Program-made: the position numbers and the translations under genes
Notes under the pieces: model-generated
The model's input: the letters and a program-made list of their open reading frames with translations, nothing else
The model's database searches: none
What the model was told of the DNA's origin: nothing
Shown here: one piece after another, positions 7,162 to 16,440 of the stretch
Layout of the letters: every line of letters starts with the position of its first letter
Numbering within the stretch: the first letter of the stretch is position 1
Origin: Lacrimispora amygdalina
GTDB taxonomy: Bacteria > Bacillota > Clostridia > Lachnospirales > Lachnospiraceae
Assembly (NCBI RefSeq): GCF_003432035.1
Contig: NZ_QOHO01000066.1
Span: 1 to 64,000 of the forward strand
DNA length: 64,000 nt
Direction: 5' to 3'

Positions 7162-9123
7162 TTATTTGTTCTCCTTTGCCAACTCAAATTTGGAAACCAG
7201 ATTTGTCATAATTAAGGACTGTCCGGACAACTCCTGGGCATACGCGGCACTTTCCTCTGCAGTGGCAGCATTGGACTGTACCACTCCGGAAACCTGCTCT
7301 ATGCCGATCTTTAATTGGGAAACTGCATCGGACTGTTCTGAGGAACTGCCTGATATCTCATTTATTAATACGGAAACCTCCTGTGTACTCTTTACAATCT
7401 GTTCCAGGGAATGTGAAGTTTCTAAGGCAATATCATTTCCATTTTTCACGGCCTCAATGGATTTTTCAATCAGAGCCGCCGTATCCCTGGCTGCATCTGC
7501 ACTTTTTCCTGCCAGATTCCGCACTTCATCTGCCACTACTGCAAATCCTTTTCCGGCCTCGCCCACTCTGGCAGCCTCCACAGCTGCATTCAGAGCAAGA
7601 ATATTGGTCTGAAAAGCAATATCTTCCACAACTTTAATGATTTTTCCGATTTCGGTTGAAGTTTCACTGATCTCATTCATTGCCTTCACCAGTTTTTCCA
7701 TCTCCTGCTGCCCGCTGCTCACCTGATTCACTGCCTGCAGGGACATTGCTCCGGCTTTTTCAGCATTTGCGGCATTGGAACTGATGTGATGGGAGATATC
7801 AGAGATGGTAGCCGCTATTTCTTCAACAGAACTGGCCTGCCTTGTGGCTCCCTGCGATAACTGCTGGGATGATTCCGCCACCTGCTCTGAACTGCTGTTT
7901 ACTTCTCTGGCGGAAACTATGATTTCTCTGAATGCCCTATTTAACTGATCCGTGATCTGGTTTAACGATGTCTGTATTTCAATAAATTCACCTTTGTATT
8001 CCACATCAGACTGCACGTTTAGGTTGCCGGCAGAAACCTGCTGTAAAATATAGGCTATTTCCTTAATATAGGATTTAAGGGAACTTATCATATCAGCAAT
8101 ACTTCTTGTTAAAATGCCGATTTCATCCTTACTGTTATGTATATGAACTTCACTTTCCAGATCTCCGTTTGCCAGAAGTTCCATCCGTCCGGTTATTTTC
8201 TTTATGGGGTTTGACAAACTGTTGGCCAGGGTAACGCTTGCGATTATGCCGATTATAATTAAAATGCCGGATGAAACCAGCAGCAGGATAATGGTATAAA
8301 TGATAGAAGCGGTCATTTCCTTAACAGGTGCTACCACTCCATAGGACCAGCCGTCGGAATTGCTCACCGGACCATATGCACAGATTCTGGCTCCTGTCTC
8401 ATATTCATACCGGTCTACTCCCTTTTCCCCTTTTATCATTTTATTATAGACTTTTGATGCATTTACCAGGGAAGGATCTGTTTTTGCCTTTTCTATAAAA
8501 TTTTGTCTTTCCTCAACCAGATTTGGACGTTTATTGGCAACGAAGGTACCTGTGCTGTCCAGCATAAATACGTTGCCCGTCTTTCCAATTACAATATTTT
8601 CAATAATCCTGCTGAAATAAAGACTGTCTAAAACACCGATTACCACACCGGAACCAGAGGGCAAGGGGGAACATACGTAAAATACCATCTGATTGTCCAA
8701 CGCTTCCGTAGAGGAAATAGTGGTTTTCCCATTTAAACTGTCTGTGAAAAAACGTTTTGCTGAAAAATCCTGTCCATCCAGAGTTTTATCCGTACTGGAT
8801 AACTTCCCATCCGGACCGGCAACCGCAAACGTTTTAAACTTTGTATTTTTTAACGCTGAATCCATGGAATTAAGCTTTTTATTCAAATCACCCGACTTCA
8901 CTTCACCCAGCTGACTGGCAAGACTTTGTGCCTGTTCTTTTAACAGGCTGATCTCTGCCGCCAATGCAGTATCTGCAATTTCTCCCATTGCATTCATGTC
9001 ACTTTTCGTATTTTCCGTTATGCTGTAATAACTGGCACTGATTCCTGTAATTACATTGACGGCTGAGGTTACAAATAACAAAAGAAAAATAACAAAAAAC
9101 AGTTTACCTTTAATCGTCTTCAT
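7162..9123 (-). CDS. Methyl-accepting chemotaxis protein (dCache-HAMP-MCP)
   Basis: The 653-residue receptor has a signal-anchor helix (about 8-30), an extracellular dCache-like sensing region (about 35-280, including [20 protein letters not shown]) and a second membrane helix near 290-315. A HAMP domain follows, then a long coiled-coil signalling domain with the hallmark [28 protein letters not shown] split around the CheW/CheA-binding tip. It would pass ligand information to CheA; the ligand is unknown. No che genes are nearby, so it is an orphan receptor. A strong promoter and a terminator indicate a monocistronic unit. Confidence 0.93.
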   Translation of the reverse strand: MKTIKGKLFFVIFLLLFVTSAVNVITGISASYYSITENTKSDMNAMGEIADTALAAEISLLKEQAQSLASQLGEVKSGDLNKKLNSMDSALKNTKFKTFAVAGPDGKLSSTDKTLDGQDFSAKRFFTDSLNGKTTISSTEALDNQMVFYVCSPLPSGSGVVIGVLDSLYFSRIIENIVIGKTGNVFMLDSTGTFVANKRPNLVEERQNFIEKAKTDPSLVNASKVYNKMIKGEKGVDRYEYETGARICAYGPVSNSDGWSYGVVAPVKEMTASIIYTIILLLVSSGILIIIGIIASVTLANSLSNPIKKITGRMELLANGDLESEVHIHNSKDEIGILTRSIADMISSLKSYIKEIAYILQQVSAGNLNVQSDVEYKGEFIEIQTSLNQITDQLNRAFREIIVSAREVNSSSEQVAESSQQLSQGATRQASSVEEIAATISDISHHISSNAANAEKAGAMSLQAVNQVSSGQQEMEKLVKAMNEISETSTEIGKIIKVVEDIAFQTNILALNAAVEAARVGEAGKGFAVVADEVRNLAGKSADAARDTAALIEKSIEAVKNGNDIALETSHSLEQIVKSTQEVSVLINEISGSSSEQSDAVSQLKIGIEQVSGVVQSNAATAEESAAYAQELSGQSLIMTNLVSKFELAKENK

Positions 9124-9164
9124 ATGCAGATATCCCCTTGTCGTAATCTTTGAATATAATAAAT

Positions 9165-9193
9165 ATTATACATTGGAATCAGTAATTTTACAA
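9165..9193 (-). promoter_or_regulatory. Sigma-A type promoter of the chemoreceptor gene
   Basis: On the minus strand TTGTAA (9188-9193) and TATAAT (9165-9170) are separated by exactly 17 bp. This is about 40 bp upstream of the chemoreceptor ATG. No sigma-28-like pattern was recognised. Confidence 0.75.
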
Positions 9194-9227
9194 ATATTTA
9201 TTTCAAAATTCGACTAAATTTTACAAA

Positions 9228-10424
9228 TTATTCCACGATCAGACTGAGCACGTCCCGCCTCATGGAATTTGGGGCTGATGTCTCCGGTTCTCCTATTCGC
9301 AGCAGCATCTGTATGGTCTGGCCCTGGCCTGCGTAATCGTATCTGAAATCATCATATGGCTGTTTCATCTCCGGATATTCTTCCAGCACCTGACTCAACG
9401 GCTGCATGGCAAGACCAAGGGTATGTCCGGTAAGAATCATCCTGCTGTAAAGCATACCGCTTAGCACCTGGTCTGTCCGGCTGTTACCGCTTGTGGTTAT
9501 GACAGCATAGGCGGGTGTATGGTCAACGGCTGTTTTGGTATAATGAATAAAGTTTTGGGATGCACCCTTTCCTTCATTTATTGAAGGAAACAAGGTGATT
9601 AATCCCTGCAGCAGATACCGTCTGATACCGGAAGCTCCCTGTCCTTCAACGGAATACCCCCAACGGTATTTGTTCTTCTCTCTTTCATTTGCACGGAATA
9701 TTCCATTGGATTCGTCCATAACCCTGGTTACTCCGGCCTCGGTCTTTGCGCTTTCCATGACATAGTTCCCAATTTTATACAGATCAGCTTTTCCTGTATA
9801 GAATTTTATAGACAGCCCGTTCTCATCCGGCAGTTTGGTAAGCTTTGAAATCTGTAAAGAATCAGGGGCTTTCTTCTTATAATTTCCCCGGTTTGTATCT
9901 GCCAGAAACATCCCGTTATAAAAAGGACTTTCTTCCGGCTTAGCGGGTGAAAGTGTGATCTTTGCAACCGGTTTTTTATCCATGCTGCTTAAAAGATCTC
10001 CTTCCTCATACTCACCCTCTGGAAAAACCGCGATATCCGCATGAAATCCTTCTTTTTCTCCTGCAACTCTGACATATTCTAAAAACGTTCCCTGAGTGAT
10101 CATCATCTGCCGGTAAAGGGGATCCACCTCTTTTGTGGTCCTTAAGCTGTCTGCATATAAGTAAAATACCATGGGATCAGCTTTATCCAGCTTCACTTTC
10201 CACGGCTGCATATTATGGTTGTTTGCAGCAAGGAGTCCGGCGGCTGCCAGCCGAATTCGTGGATCTGTATACTTTGCTGCATAATTTTTATCCCATGGTT
10301 CTAAATAAGACTGCTTCATAAATCCTCCGCCAAGAATGAATAATCCAAACATAATCAATAAGATCAAACCGGCAGCGCTTTTAAAGATCTTAAAAAGATT
10401 TTTCCTGCCTGTCCTGGTTTTCAT
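9228..10424 (-). CDS. Membrane-anchored Acg-like nitroreductase-fold protein
   Basis: The 398-residue protein begins with a basic stretch and a hydrophobic helix (about 14-34, SAAGLILLIMFGLFILGGG), so it should be anchored with the body outside or at the membrane. The body resembles the Acg subfamily of the nitroreductase/FMN fold: AAAGLLAANNHNMQPWKV near 60-77, VDPLYRQMMITQGTFLEY, and a C-terminal RIGEPETSAPNSMRRDV. The substrate is unknown; Acg-type proteins are thought to bind or sequester flavin. The start overlaps the TetR stop by 4 bp, so the pair is one operon. Confidence 0.75.
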   Translation of the reverse strand: MKTRTGRKNLFKIFKSAAGLILLIMFGLFILGGGFMKQSYLEPWDKNYAAKYTDPRIRLAAAGLLAANNHNMQPWKVKLDKADPMVFYLYADSLRTTKEVDPLYRQMMITQGTFLEYVRVAGEKEGFHADIAVFPEGEYEEGDLLSSMDKKPVAKITLSPAKPEESPFYNGMFLADTNRGNYKKKAPDSLQISKLTKLPDENGLSIKFYTGKADLYKIGNYVMESAKTEAGVTRVMDESNGIFRANEREKNKYRWGYSVEGQGASGIRRYLLQGLITLFPSINEGKGASQNFIHYTKTAVDHTPAYAVITTSGNSRTDQVLSGMLYSRMILTGHTLGLAMQPLSQVLEEYPEMKQPYDDFRYDYAGQGQTIQMLLRIGEPETSAPNSMRRDVLSLIVE

Positions 10425-11083
10425 ACCCCACGCTCCTTTCCGGTAACAAGCCGGAGTAAAAGCTTAAAGCACTCTTCTAAGAATTCCTCCACGGTAATAT
10501 GGTGATAATTCTCCAGATAATCCTTTTTCCTGCGGCCTGCATGAAAGGCTCCTATGGTAAATGACCATAAAATCAATGCGGTTTTCTCACAGTCCATATC
10601 ACTTTTAAGGCTTCCGTCATTCTTTCCTTTTCTTAACGCTTCAGTAAGATAAAAAAGAACTTCTTCACCCAGACGGTAACACTCTTCTCTGGAATCCCCG
10701 CTGACTCCCTCCTGATTGCCTTCATCCTTTGTCTCATACTCCATAATTGCCTTAAAGTAGTCTTCATATTTTTCACGGAAGGAAAATAAGGTGTAAAAAA
10801 TACAGCGAAGCTCTTCCAGTGCACTTGCTGGTTTTTCTTTTTCAAACCCTTCTTCCAGCATCTTGAGAAGCTTTCTGTAACCTCTGATCATAATTTCAAA
10901 ATAGATCTGTTCTTTGCTGTTAAAATACACATAAACAGTTCGTTTGCTGAATTCCGCTTTCTTTGCAACGGCATCCATGGAGGAATTCTCATAACCGTTT
11001 GCAAAGAAAACTTTCTCAGCTGCATCAATGATATCCTTTCTCTTAATTTCTTTCTCCAGTCGCTTTCGTTCTTCTGCTCCCAA
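10421..11083 (-). CDS. TetR family transcriptional regulator (TTG start)
   Basis: The N-terminal helix-turn-helix (IIDAAEKVFFANGYENSSMDAVAKKAEFSKRTVYVYF, about 20-55) is classic TetR; the C-terminal helical domain should bind a ligand. I choose the TTG at 11083 because a perfect AGGAGG lies 8 bp upstream. A longer frame starting at 11116 has no ribosome site and would begin inside the operator region. A promoter and a palindromic operator lie just upstream, so autorepression and control of the downstream nitroreductase-like gene are likely. Confidence 0.85.
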   Translation of the reverse strand: MGAEERKRLEKEIKRKDIIDAAEKVFFANGYENSSMDAVAKKAEFSKRTVYVYFNSKEQIYFEIMIRGYRKLLKMLEEGFEKEKPASALEELRCIFYTLFSFREKYEDYFKAIMEYETKDEGNQEGVSGDSREECYRLGEEVLFYLTEALRKGKNDGSLKSDMDCEKTALILWSFTIGAFHAGRRKKDYLENYHHITVEEFLEECFKLLLRLVTGKERGV

Positions 11084-11117
11084 TTGCTGTTCCTCCTGTA
11101 ATTCCGTTATTTGCAAA

Positions 11118-11136
11118 AGTAAACTTGCAGTTTACT
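11118..11136 (-). promoter_or_regulatory. Probable TetR operator
   Basis: A perfect inverted repeat, AGTAAACT-TGC-AGTTTACT, overlaps the expected transcription start of the TetR operon. A further half site (AGTTTAC) lies at 11149-11155, inside the promoter spacer. Position and symmetry fit autorepression by the TetR protein. Confidence 0.7.
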
Positions 11137-11138
11137 TA

Positions 11139-11167
11139 ATACTATAACAGTTTACAGATTATGTCAA
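11139..11167 (-). promoter_or_regulatory. Promoter of the TetR-nitroreductase operon
   Basis: The minus strand carries TTGACA (11162-11167), a 17-bp spacer and TAGTAT (11139-11144). The -35 box sits at the very end of thiD, so thiD and the TetR operon are separately transcribed although on the same strand. Confidence 0.75.
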
Positions 11168-11941
11168 TCCCCACATATGATTTAACGGGCCGCTGCCCTT
11201 ACCGATATTTAACTGGTCATTTAAAGCTCCTGTAATATACGCTTTGGCATTCTTTACGCTCTGTTCCAGGGAACAGCCATTTGCAAGGCTGCAGGCAATG
11301 GCAGAAGACAGGGTGCATCCGGTCCCATGCGTATTGGGATTGTCAATACGTCTGCCTGTTATCCATATCATTTTTTCTTCTGTATACAAAAGATCATCGG
11401 AACTCTCTGTTAAATGGCCGCCTTTTATCAGGACTGCACAGTTCAGCTTTTGAAAAATTGCCTCCGCAGCTTTTTCCATGTCGCGTTTGCTGCCGATTTT
11501 CATATTCCAAAGTGCCTCCGCTTCCGGAATATTCGGTGTGACAAGAAGGGCCATAGGCAGCAGTTTCGTAACAAGCACATCCATTGCCTTTTCAGAAAGC
11601 AGTTTCGAGCCGCTGGTTGATACCATAACAGGATCAACTACCAGATTTTTCACGTTGTATTCTGTTAACTTTCCCACAATCGTCTCTATAATCCCGCTGT
11701 TTGAAACCATTCCGATTTTCACCGCATCCGGAATAATATCTGTAAAAATACAATCCATCTGCTGTCCTGCAAATTCAGGTGTCACATCCATAATTGATGT
11801 AACACCTGTGGTATTCTGGGCGGTCAGCGCCGTTATTACACTCATTCCATATACCTTGTGGGCAGTCATTGTCTTTAAATCTGCCTGAATACCGGCGCCG
11901 CCGCTGCAGTCGGAGCCCGCAATTGTCAAAACCTTTTTCAT
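11159..11941 (-). CDS. thiD: Hydroxymethylpyrimidine/phosphomethylpyrimidine kinase
   Basis: This 260-residue ribokinase-fold enzyme phosphorylates HMP and HMP-phosphate to HMP-PP for thiamine synthesis. Diagnostic motifs are TIAGSDCSGGAGIQADLKT at the start, DPVMVSTSG in the middle and the anion-hole motif NTHGTGCTLSSAIA near 215-230. It overlaps thiE by 4 bp and is the last gene of the riboswitch-controlled thiM-thiE-thiD operon. Confidence 0.95.
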   Translation of the reverse strand: MKKVLTIAGSDCSGGAGIQADLKTMTAHKVYGMSVITALTAQNTTGVTSIMDVTPEFAGQQMDCIFTDIIPDAVKIGMVSNSGIIETIVGKLTEYNVKNLVVDPVMVSTSGSKLLSEKAMDVLVTKLLPMALLVTPNIPEAEALWNMKIGSKRDMEKAAEAIFQKLNCAVLIKGGHLTESSDDLLYTEEKMIWITGRRIDNPNTHGTGCTLSSAIACSLANGCSLEQSVKNAKAYITGALNDQLNIGKGSGPLNHMWGLT

Positions 11942-12576
11942 AAAACCACCTCCTTTGCCAGCGATAAAAGGGACTTCACTGCCCTTTTCTTATCCCGGGC
12001 GGCAAATACTGCGGAAATCACGGCTACTCCGTCAATATTACTCCCTTTCAGCTTTACGATATTATCCTCATTAATTCCTCCTATGGCAATTACCGGAATG
12101 GATACAGAGCTGCAGATTTCTTTCAGAGTCTCAAAGGAAACAGGTCTGGCATCGGTTTTCGTAGAAGTTTCAAAGACTGCTCCAACCCCGATATAATCTG
12201 CACCGTTTTTTTCAGCCAGAAGTGCCTGTTCTTTTGTCTGGGCGGATACTCCAAGTATCTTGTCCTCTCCGATCAGTTCCCTGCATTTTTTTGCCTCTAA
12301 GTCCTTCTGTCCTACATGAACCCCGTCTGCTCCCACAGCCAGGGCAACTTTTATATTGTCATTGATCACAAAGGGGATTTTATACTTTGATGTAATTCTT
12401 CTAATCTCCTTGCCTTCGGCTACAAAGCTGTCAAAATCAAGATTTTTTTCCCTCAGCTGGATAAAGGTTGCTCCTGATTCCAGGATTTCCTCCACCTGCT
12501 CATGAAGCCTGCCGCTGCCAAGCCACGTCCGGTCAGTGACCACATACAAAAGCATGTTTTCTTTAGATACATTCAT
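11938..12576 (-). CDS. thiE: Thiamine-phosphate synthase
   Basis: ThiE joins HMP-PP and THZ-P to give thiamine phosphate. The 212-residue product has the TIM-barrel signatures LREKNLDF, FVINDNIKVALAVGADGVHVGQ, GADYIGVGAVFETSTK and IPVIAIGGI. The ATG at 12576 has an upstream GAAGAAGGTG site and gives the normal family length; an in-frame start at 12606 would add ten unsupported residues. It overlaps the thiM end by 14 bp. Confidence 0.93.
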   Translation of the reverse strand: MNVSKENMLLYVVTDRTWLGSGRLHEQVEEILESGATFIQLREKNLDFDSFVAEGKEIRRITSKYKIPFVINDNIKVALAVGADGVHVGQKDLEAKKCRELIGEDKILGVSAQTKEQALLAEKNGADYIGVGAVFETSTKTDARPVSFETLKEICSSVSIPVIAIGGINEDNIVKLKGSNIDGVAVISAVFAARDKKRAVKSLLSLAKEVVL

Positions 12577-13387
12577 ACTTTGCACCTTCTTCCAGCATTT
12601 TTTCATCCAGTCTGCTCATTTCATCAATCAAAAGCATACGGTATGTACCGGTGCCTCCATGAAGTTCACACAGTCTTTTATATGCCAGTTCCCCGCATAC
12701 TCCCATCCCGCATACGGCTGCTGCAGATGCGTGAAATATATCACCGGGATTGGCACCAACAAAGCTTCCGGCAACAGCAGAAAGCATACAGCCCGTCCCA
12801 GTGATTTTACTCATCATGGAATGGCCGTTTCTGATTGCAAACACATGGTCCTTATCCGCCACCAGATCAATGGCACCGGTAATCACAATGACGGAACCGG
12901 TTTTTTTTGAAAACGCTTTTGCAAAGTCTGCCACGCTTTTTAAATTGTCCTCTGTCACTTTATCCGCTTCACAGGCATCTACTCCCGAGGTTCTCCCTTC
13001 TCCTGCAGCCAGAAATTTAATTTCAGATATATTACCTTTAATCACGGAAAACGTTATCTCTTCCAAAAGCTGAAATGCTGTTTTATTCCGATATGCTGAT
13101 GCCCCGGCTCCCACAGGATCCAAAACAACAGGCAGGCCGCATTTATTTGCTGTTTTTCCTGCTGCAGTCATGGACGCAGCCGTCCTCTCATTAAGAGTTC
13201 CCATATTGAGCACCAGAGCGGAGGAAATAGCAGTGATGTCACGGACCTCATTGATGTCATCCGCCATAATCGGCGATCCTCCGCTAGCCAGTATGATGTT
13301 GGCGCAGTCATTTACAGTCACATAGTTTGTGATTGCATGAACCAGTGGCACATTGTTTCTTACATTTGTAATGATTTGTTCAAACAT
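12563..13387 (-). CDS. thiM: Hydroxyethylthiazole kinase
   Basis: ThiM phosphorylates hydroxyethylthiazole in thiamine salvage. The 274-residue product has PLVHAITNYVTVNDCANIIL, ASGGSPIMADD, LDPVGAGAS and the conserved cysteine in ITGTGCMLSAVAGSF. The ATG at 13387 follows AAGGAGTAAG and sits after the riboswitch terminator. An upstream in-frame start (13495) lies inside the riboswitch and is not used. It is the first gene of thiMED, a salvage set for HMP and thiazole rather than a full de novo pathway. Confidence 0.95.
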   Translation of the reverse strand: MFEQIITNVRNNVPLVHAITNYVTVNDCANIILASGGSPIMADDINEVRDITAISSALVLNMGTLNERTAASMTAAGKTANKCGLPVVLDPVGAGASAYRNKTAFQLLEEITFSVIKGNISEIKFLAAGEGRTSGVDACEADKVTEDNLKSVADFAKAFSKKTGSVIVITGAIDLVADKDHVFAIRNGHSMMSKITGTGCMLSAVAGSFVGANPGDIFHASAAAVCGMGVCGELAYKRLCELHGGTGTYRMLLIDEMSRLDEKMLEEGAKYECI

Positions 13388-13415
13388 TTTCTTACTCCTT
13401 TTCCTGGTTTTGAGG

Positions 13416-13452
13416 GAAAAAAATGAGATATGCCAAGAAAGACATATCTCAT
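13416..13452 (-). terminator. Riboswitch expression-platform terminator
   Basis: Arms ATGAGATATG and CATATCTCAT (13423-13432 and 13443-13452) form a 10-bp stem that runs into a T-rich tract on the minus strand, between the TPP aptamer and thiM. It would stop transcription when TPP is bound. Confidence 0.88.
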
Positions 13453-13465
13453 GATATTCAGTAAG

Positions 13466-13559
13466 AGTGGCTGTCCCTACGTTGGCATTACCCAAATCAG
13501 GTTAAACGGGTCGAAGTTCTTAACTTCCTCTCAGCCGGGTCACCAGCTCCCCAAAACTA
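13466..13559 (-). promoter_or_regulatory. TPP riboswitch (THI element)
   Basis: The minus strand carries the conserved TPP aptamer blocks in order: GGGGAGC, GGCTGAGAGG, then GACCCGTTTAACCTGATTTG, GGGTAATGCCAACGTAGGGA. Followed by a terminator and thiM, it predicts repression of thiMED by thiamine pyrophosphate. Confidence 0.96.
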
Positions 13560-13599
13560 TATTGATTTTTCTCGATTTTAACACAGCAGACATCCGAAG

Positions 13600-16206
13600 T
13601 CAATTCAATCTGATTACATGATTGACAAAAAAATCAACCAGCTCCGGATCAAACTGCTTTCCTGCCCCCCGGATCAGTTCATTTCTTGCATAAGATACCG
13701 GCATTGCTCTCCGGTAGCTTCTGTCACTTGTCATGGCATCGTAGGCATCGGCAATGGATATGATTCTTGCAAACAGAGGTATATCTGTTTTGCTTCTTCC
13801 CTTTGGATACCCCTTCCCATCCCACCGCTCATGGTGGCATAAAACGATCTCTGCGATCTCCGACATATTGGGGGAGGTGTTTAATATGCGGTATCCGATT
13901 TCTGAATGCTTGCGGATCTCCTGATATTCATCCTCTGTTAAAATACCAGGTTTATTCAGCAGCGCTTCCTGAATTCCGATTTTTCCGATGTCGTGAAGCA
14001 GCCCGGCTGCCTTAATCTTCTTAATATCACTGTCAGACATCCCCATCTGTCTTGCCATTGTTTCGCAAAGATCTGCTACCCTCTGGGAATGCTGTTCCTC
14101 TCTTGGATTCTTTTCATGAAGGGTGTTTAATATAATCTCCAGGGTTTTGCTTCTTCTGCTGTAAGCCTCATATAATTTGTTCTGATACATCTCATCTTCT
14201 GCCAGCTTTACAGCATTCTGAACGGATAAACCGGAATCCGTTATAATGCAATAGCCGAATGAAACTGACAGCTCGATTCCATTGATGGTCTCGCCCGCAC
14301 ATTTTTCTTTTAATTCCCGAATGTACTGTTCTGTCTCCGCTTTCTCAGTCTTTTTTAAAATAATAGCAAACTCATCTCCGCCTACACGGCTGATCAATTC
14401 CCCTTCCTTTTCCGAATCCGCCAGTATTTCAGCAAACCGTTTCAGCATAAAATCTCCGTATTCGTGGCCAAAGGAGTCATTCACCATCTTTAATCCGTTG
14501 AGATCGGAAAAAATAACGCTCATCGGATAATTCCCTTCCTGGTTCAGTTCTTTCGCCTTTTTGTCAAAATACCTTCTGTTATGCAGTCCGGTCACCTGAT
14601 CATGATAACTGATTTCTTCAATTTCCCTGATATAGTTATGAGTTTCCGTTATATTTCTGGCAATTGCTATGACTTTGTCATCAAACCATTTTACAATCCT
14701 GAGTTCATGATATTCCGTGGCCTTGCCGCTTTTCCATTCATATTCAATCTTCTGGTTCTCTCCAGTGAGAAAAACCTGGCTGATCAGTTCCCTCCCCTTT
14801 GCCGCGATACGGCGGGGCATCACATCTTTTATATTTTTACCGATAAACTCATCCTTTTTAAAAAACAAATGATCCGTATCCCCGATGCAGTCAAGAAATA
14901 CCCCTTCTTTGGAAATGACGAATACCGTGTCCGGAATGGCTTCCATAAGGGAATTCGCATATTTCAGACTGTGATACATCTGGGTCTCCCGCTCGGTTAA
15001 GACCTGATTCTGCCGGATCAGCTGTTTCTGGGAATCTACATTTTCACTCAGGGACTGCTCCAGCTTTTCACTGTTCTGTTTTATCTGCTGCTTCATTTCT
15101 TCAAGAGACTTTCCTATTAATCCGAATTCATCTGATCTTGTTACCAGTTCACTGCTTACTTCCTGGTCGAAACGGCGTTCTCCAATGCTTTTTATTTCAC
15201 TTAAAATAGCGCTTACCGGACGGTCAATAATTCTGTCCGTGAGAATAAAAACTGTGAGTGACATAAACAGCAGTGAAAGTCCGAATATCCATATGAATGT
15301 GTCTGACAGCTGACGTAAAGGCCGGTTAATGGAGTTCTCCGGAATCTCAAAGACAATTTTCCAGCCCAGATCATTGAGATTTTTATAATACAGGCTGATC
15401 TTTTGTTTATTATGATAATAGGAAGTACTTCCATTCTCATTGGAAATGATTTCAGTAACAGCTGCAAGAAAGGACTGATTTTCTGAATCGTATACGCTGC
15501 CTTTTGCCTTTACCACGGCTTCGTTCTCCGCAGCAAGATAGGTTCCTTCCCTGTTAATAATATAGGTCGTACCGCCAAAACTGGCAATGTAATCAGAAAC
15601 AAATTTCTGCATGGAGGACAGACCTACATCCACAGTTACGCAGCCGATATATGTTCCGTTTTCGTCTGTAACAGGTTGGGAACAGGTAATCATATACAAA
15701 TTGCTGGTCTGGTCATAGTACATATCGGTCCAGACAGTCTTATCCGTCTTTTTTGCAAGAGTGTAGTAATCCTGGGAAAAATAATCGTAATCAGAGCTGC
15801 TGTAATCGAAAGTAGGTATAATCCGGTCACCGTCCCTGTACACATAAGGGCCCATATATTTTTGGGACTGGTTATACACATAAGGCTCAAACCAGAATCC
15901 GGCTCCCAAAATAAACGGATTGTTTCTGACAACCGGTTCTAAAATATGAATGTAATAATCAGGGGGATGATCTTTGTACCCATGCTCCGCAAACACTGCC
16001 AGTACCCGTGATATTTCAGCAGCATCGTTCATATTTTTTTCTATAATATTTTTCTGTATTTCCTTTTCTGCAGAGATTCTGTCACTGGTTTCATGATCAA
16101 TGATCCTCTTTGCTGTTCGTACACTTGCACTATAACTCAGCATGATGACCGCACATAATACCGGAATAACCATCAGAAGCATCTTCATTCGTATATGGCT
16201 AAGCAT
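13600..16206 (-). CDS. dCache-HAMP-PAS-GGDEF-HD-GYP sensor protein
   Basis: This 868-residue protein carries both cyclic-di-GMP synthesis and breakdown signatures. It has an N-terminal membrane helix (LLMVIPVLCAVIML), an extracellular dCache-like sensor (about 30-290) and a second helix near 300-320. A HAMP segment, coiled coil and PAS domain (about 415-530) follow. The GGDEF domain has an intact SRVGGDEFAII but no obvious RxxD inhibitory site just upstream. The HD-GYP domain has LLHDIGKIGI and HHERWDGKGYP. The start at 16206 has AGAGGTGAT upstream; a frame beginning at 16239 has no ribosome site. Which activity dominates cannot be told. Confidence 0.92.
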   Translation of the reverse strand: MLSHIRMKMLLMVIPVLCAVIMLSYSASVRTAKRIIDHETSDRISAEKEIQKNIIEKNMNDAAEISRVLAVFAEHGYKDHPPDYYIHILEPVVRNNPFILGAGFWFEPYVYNQSQKYMGPYVYRDGDRIIPTFDYSSSDYDYFSQDYYTLAKKTDKTVWTDMYYDQTSNLYMITCSQPVTDENGTYIGCVTVDVGLSSMQKFVSDYIASFGGTTYIINREGTYLAAENEAVVKAKGSVYDSENQSFLAAVTEIISNENGSTSYYHNKQKISLYYKNLNDLGWKIVFEIPENSINRPLRQLSDTFIWIFGLSLLFMSLTVFILTDRIIDRPVSAILSEIKSIGERRFDQEVSSELVTRSDEFGLIGKSLEEMKQQIKQNSEKLEQSLSENVDSQKQLIRQNQVLTERETQMYHSLKYANSLMEAIPDTVFVISKEGVFLDCIGDTDHLFFKKDEFIGKNIKDVMPRRIAAKGRELISQVFLTGENQKIEYEWKSGKATEYHELRIVKWFDDKVIAIARNITETHNYIREIEEISYHDQVTGLHNRRYFDKKAKELNQEGNYPMSVIFSDLNGLKMVNDSFGHEYGDFMLKRFAEILADSEKEGELISRVGGDEFAIILKKTEKAETEQYIRELKEKCAGETINGIELSVSFGYCIITDSGLSVQNAVKLAEDEMYQNKLYEAYSRRSKTLEIILNTLHEKNPREEQHSQRVADLCETMARQMGMSDSDIKKIKAAGLLHDIGKIGIQEALLNKPGILTEDEYQEIRKHSEIGYRILNTSPNMSEIAEIVLCHHERWDGKGYPKGRSKTDIPLFARIISIADAYDAMTSDRSYRRAMPVSYARNELIRGAGKQFDPELVDFFVNHVIRLN

Positions 16207-16397
16207 ACCATCACCTCTATCATATGTATTCTGATTCATACCATTTATCTGTCAAACCATTCCAGTATTCTTTCAAATATTTTAATTATATTATCGTCAG
16301 GTTGTCAAGCTGAATTAAAGTTGCCTGTCATAAAAATTTATGATTCATTGAAACAGAACGGGATTACCGCCGGCTGCTCAGACTATAATATAGAGTA

Positions 16398-16440
16398 ACC
16401 AAAAATACCGAATGCAAATGCTGCATCCGGTATTTTTGGT
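16398..16440 (-). terminator. Terminator after the ferredoxin-type aldo/keto reductase
   Basis: A long inverted repeat (ACCAAAAATACCG against CGGTATTTTTGGT, with inner ATGCA/TGCAT pairing) abuts the stop codon of the reductase. The T-rich part lies within the descending arm, so the fold could work in both directions. Confidence 0.7.

Noticed and set aside
13388-13495. N-terminal extension of thiM
   Set aside because: The extra 36 codons lie inside the riboswitch and terminator; the ATG at 13387 has the ribosome site and standard length.
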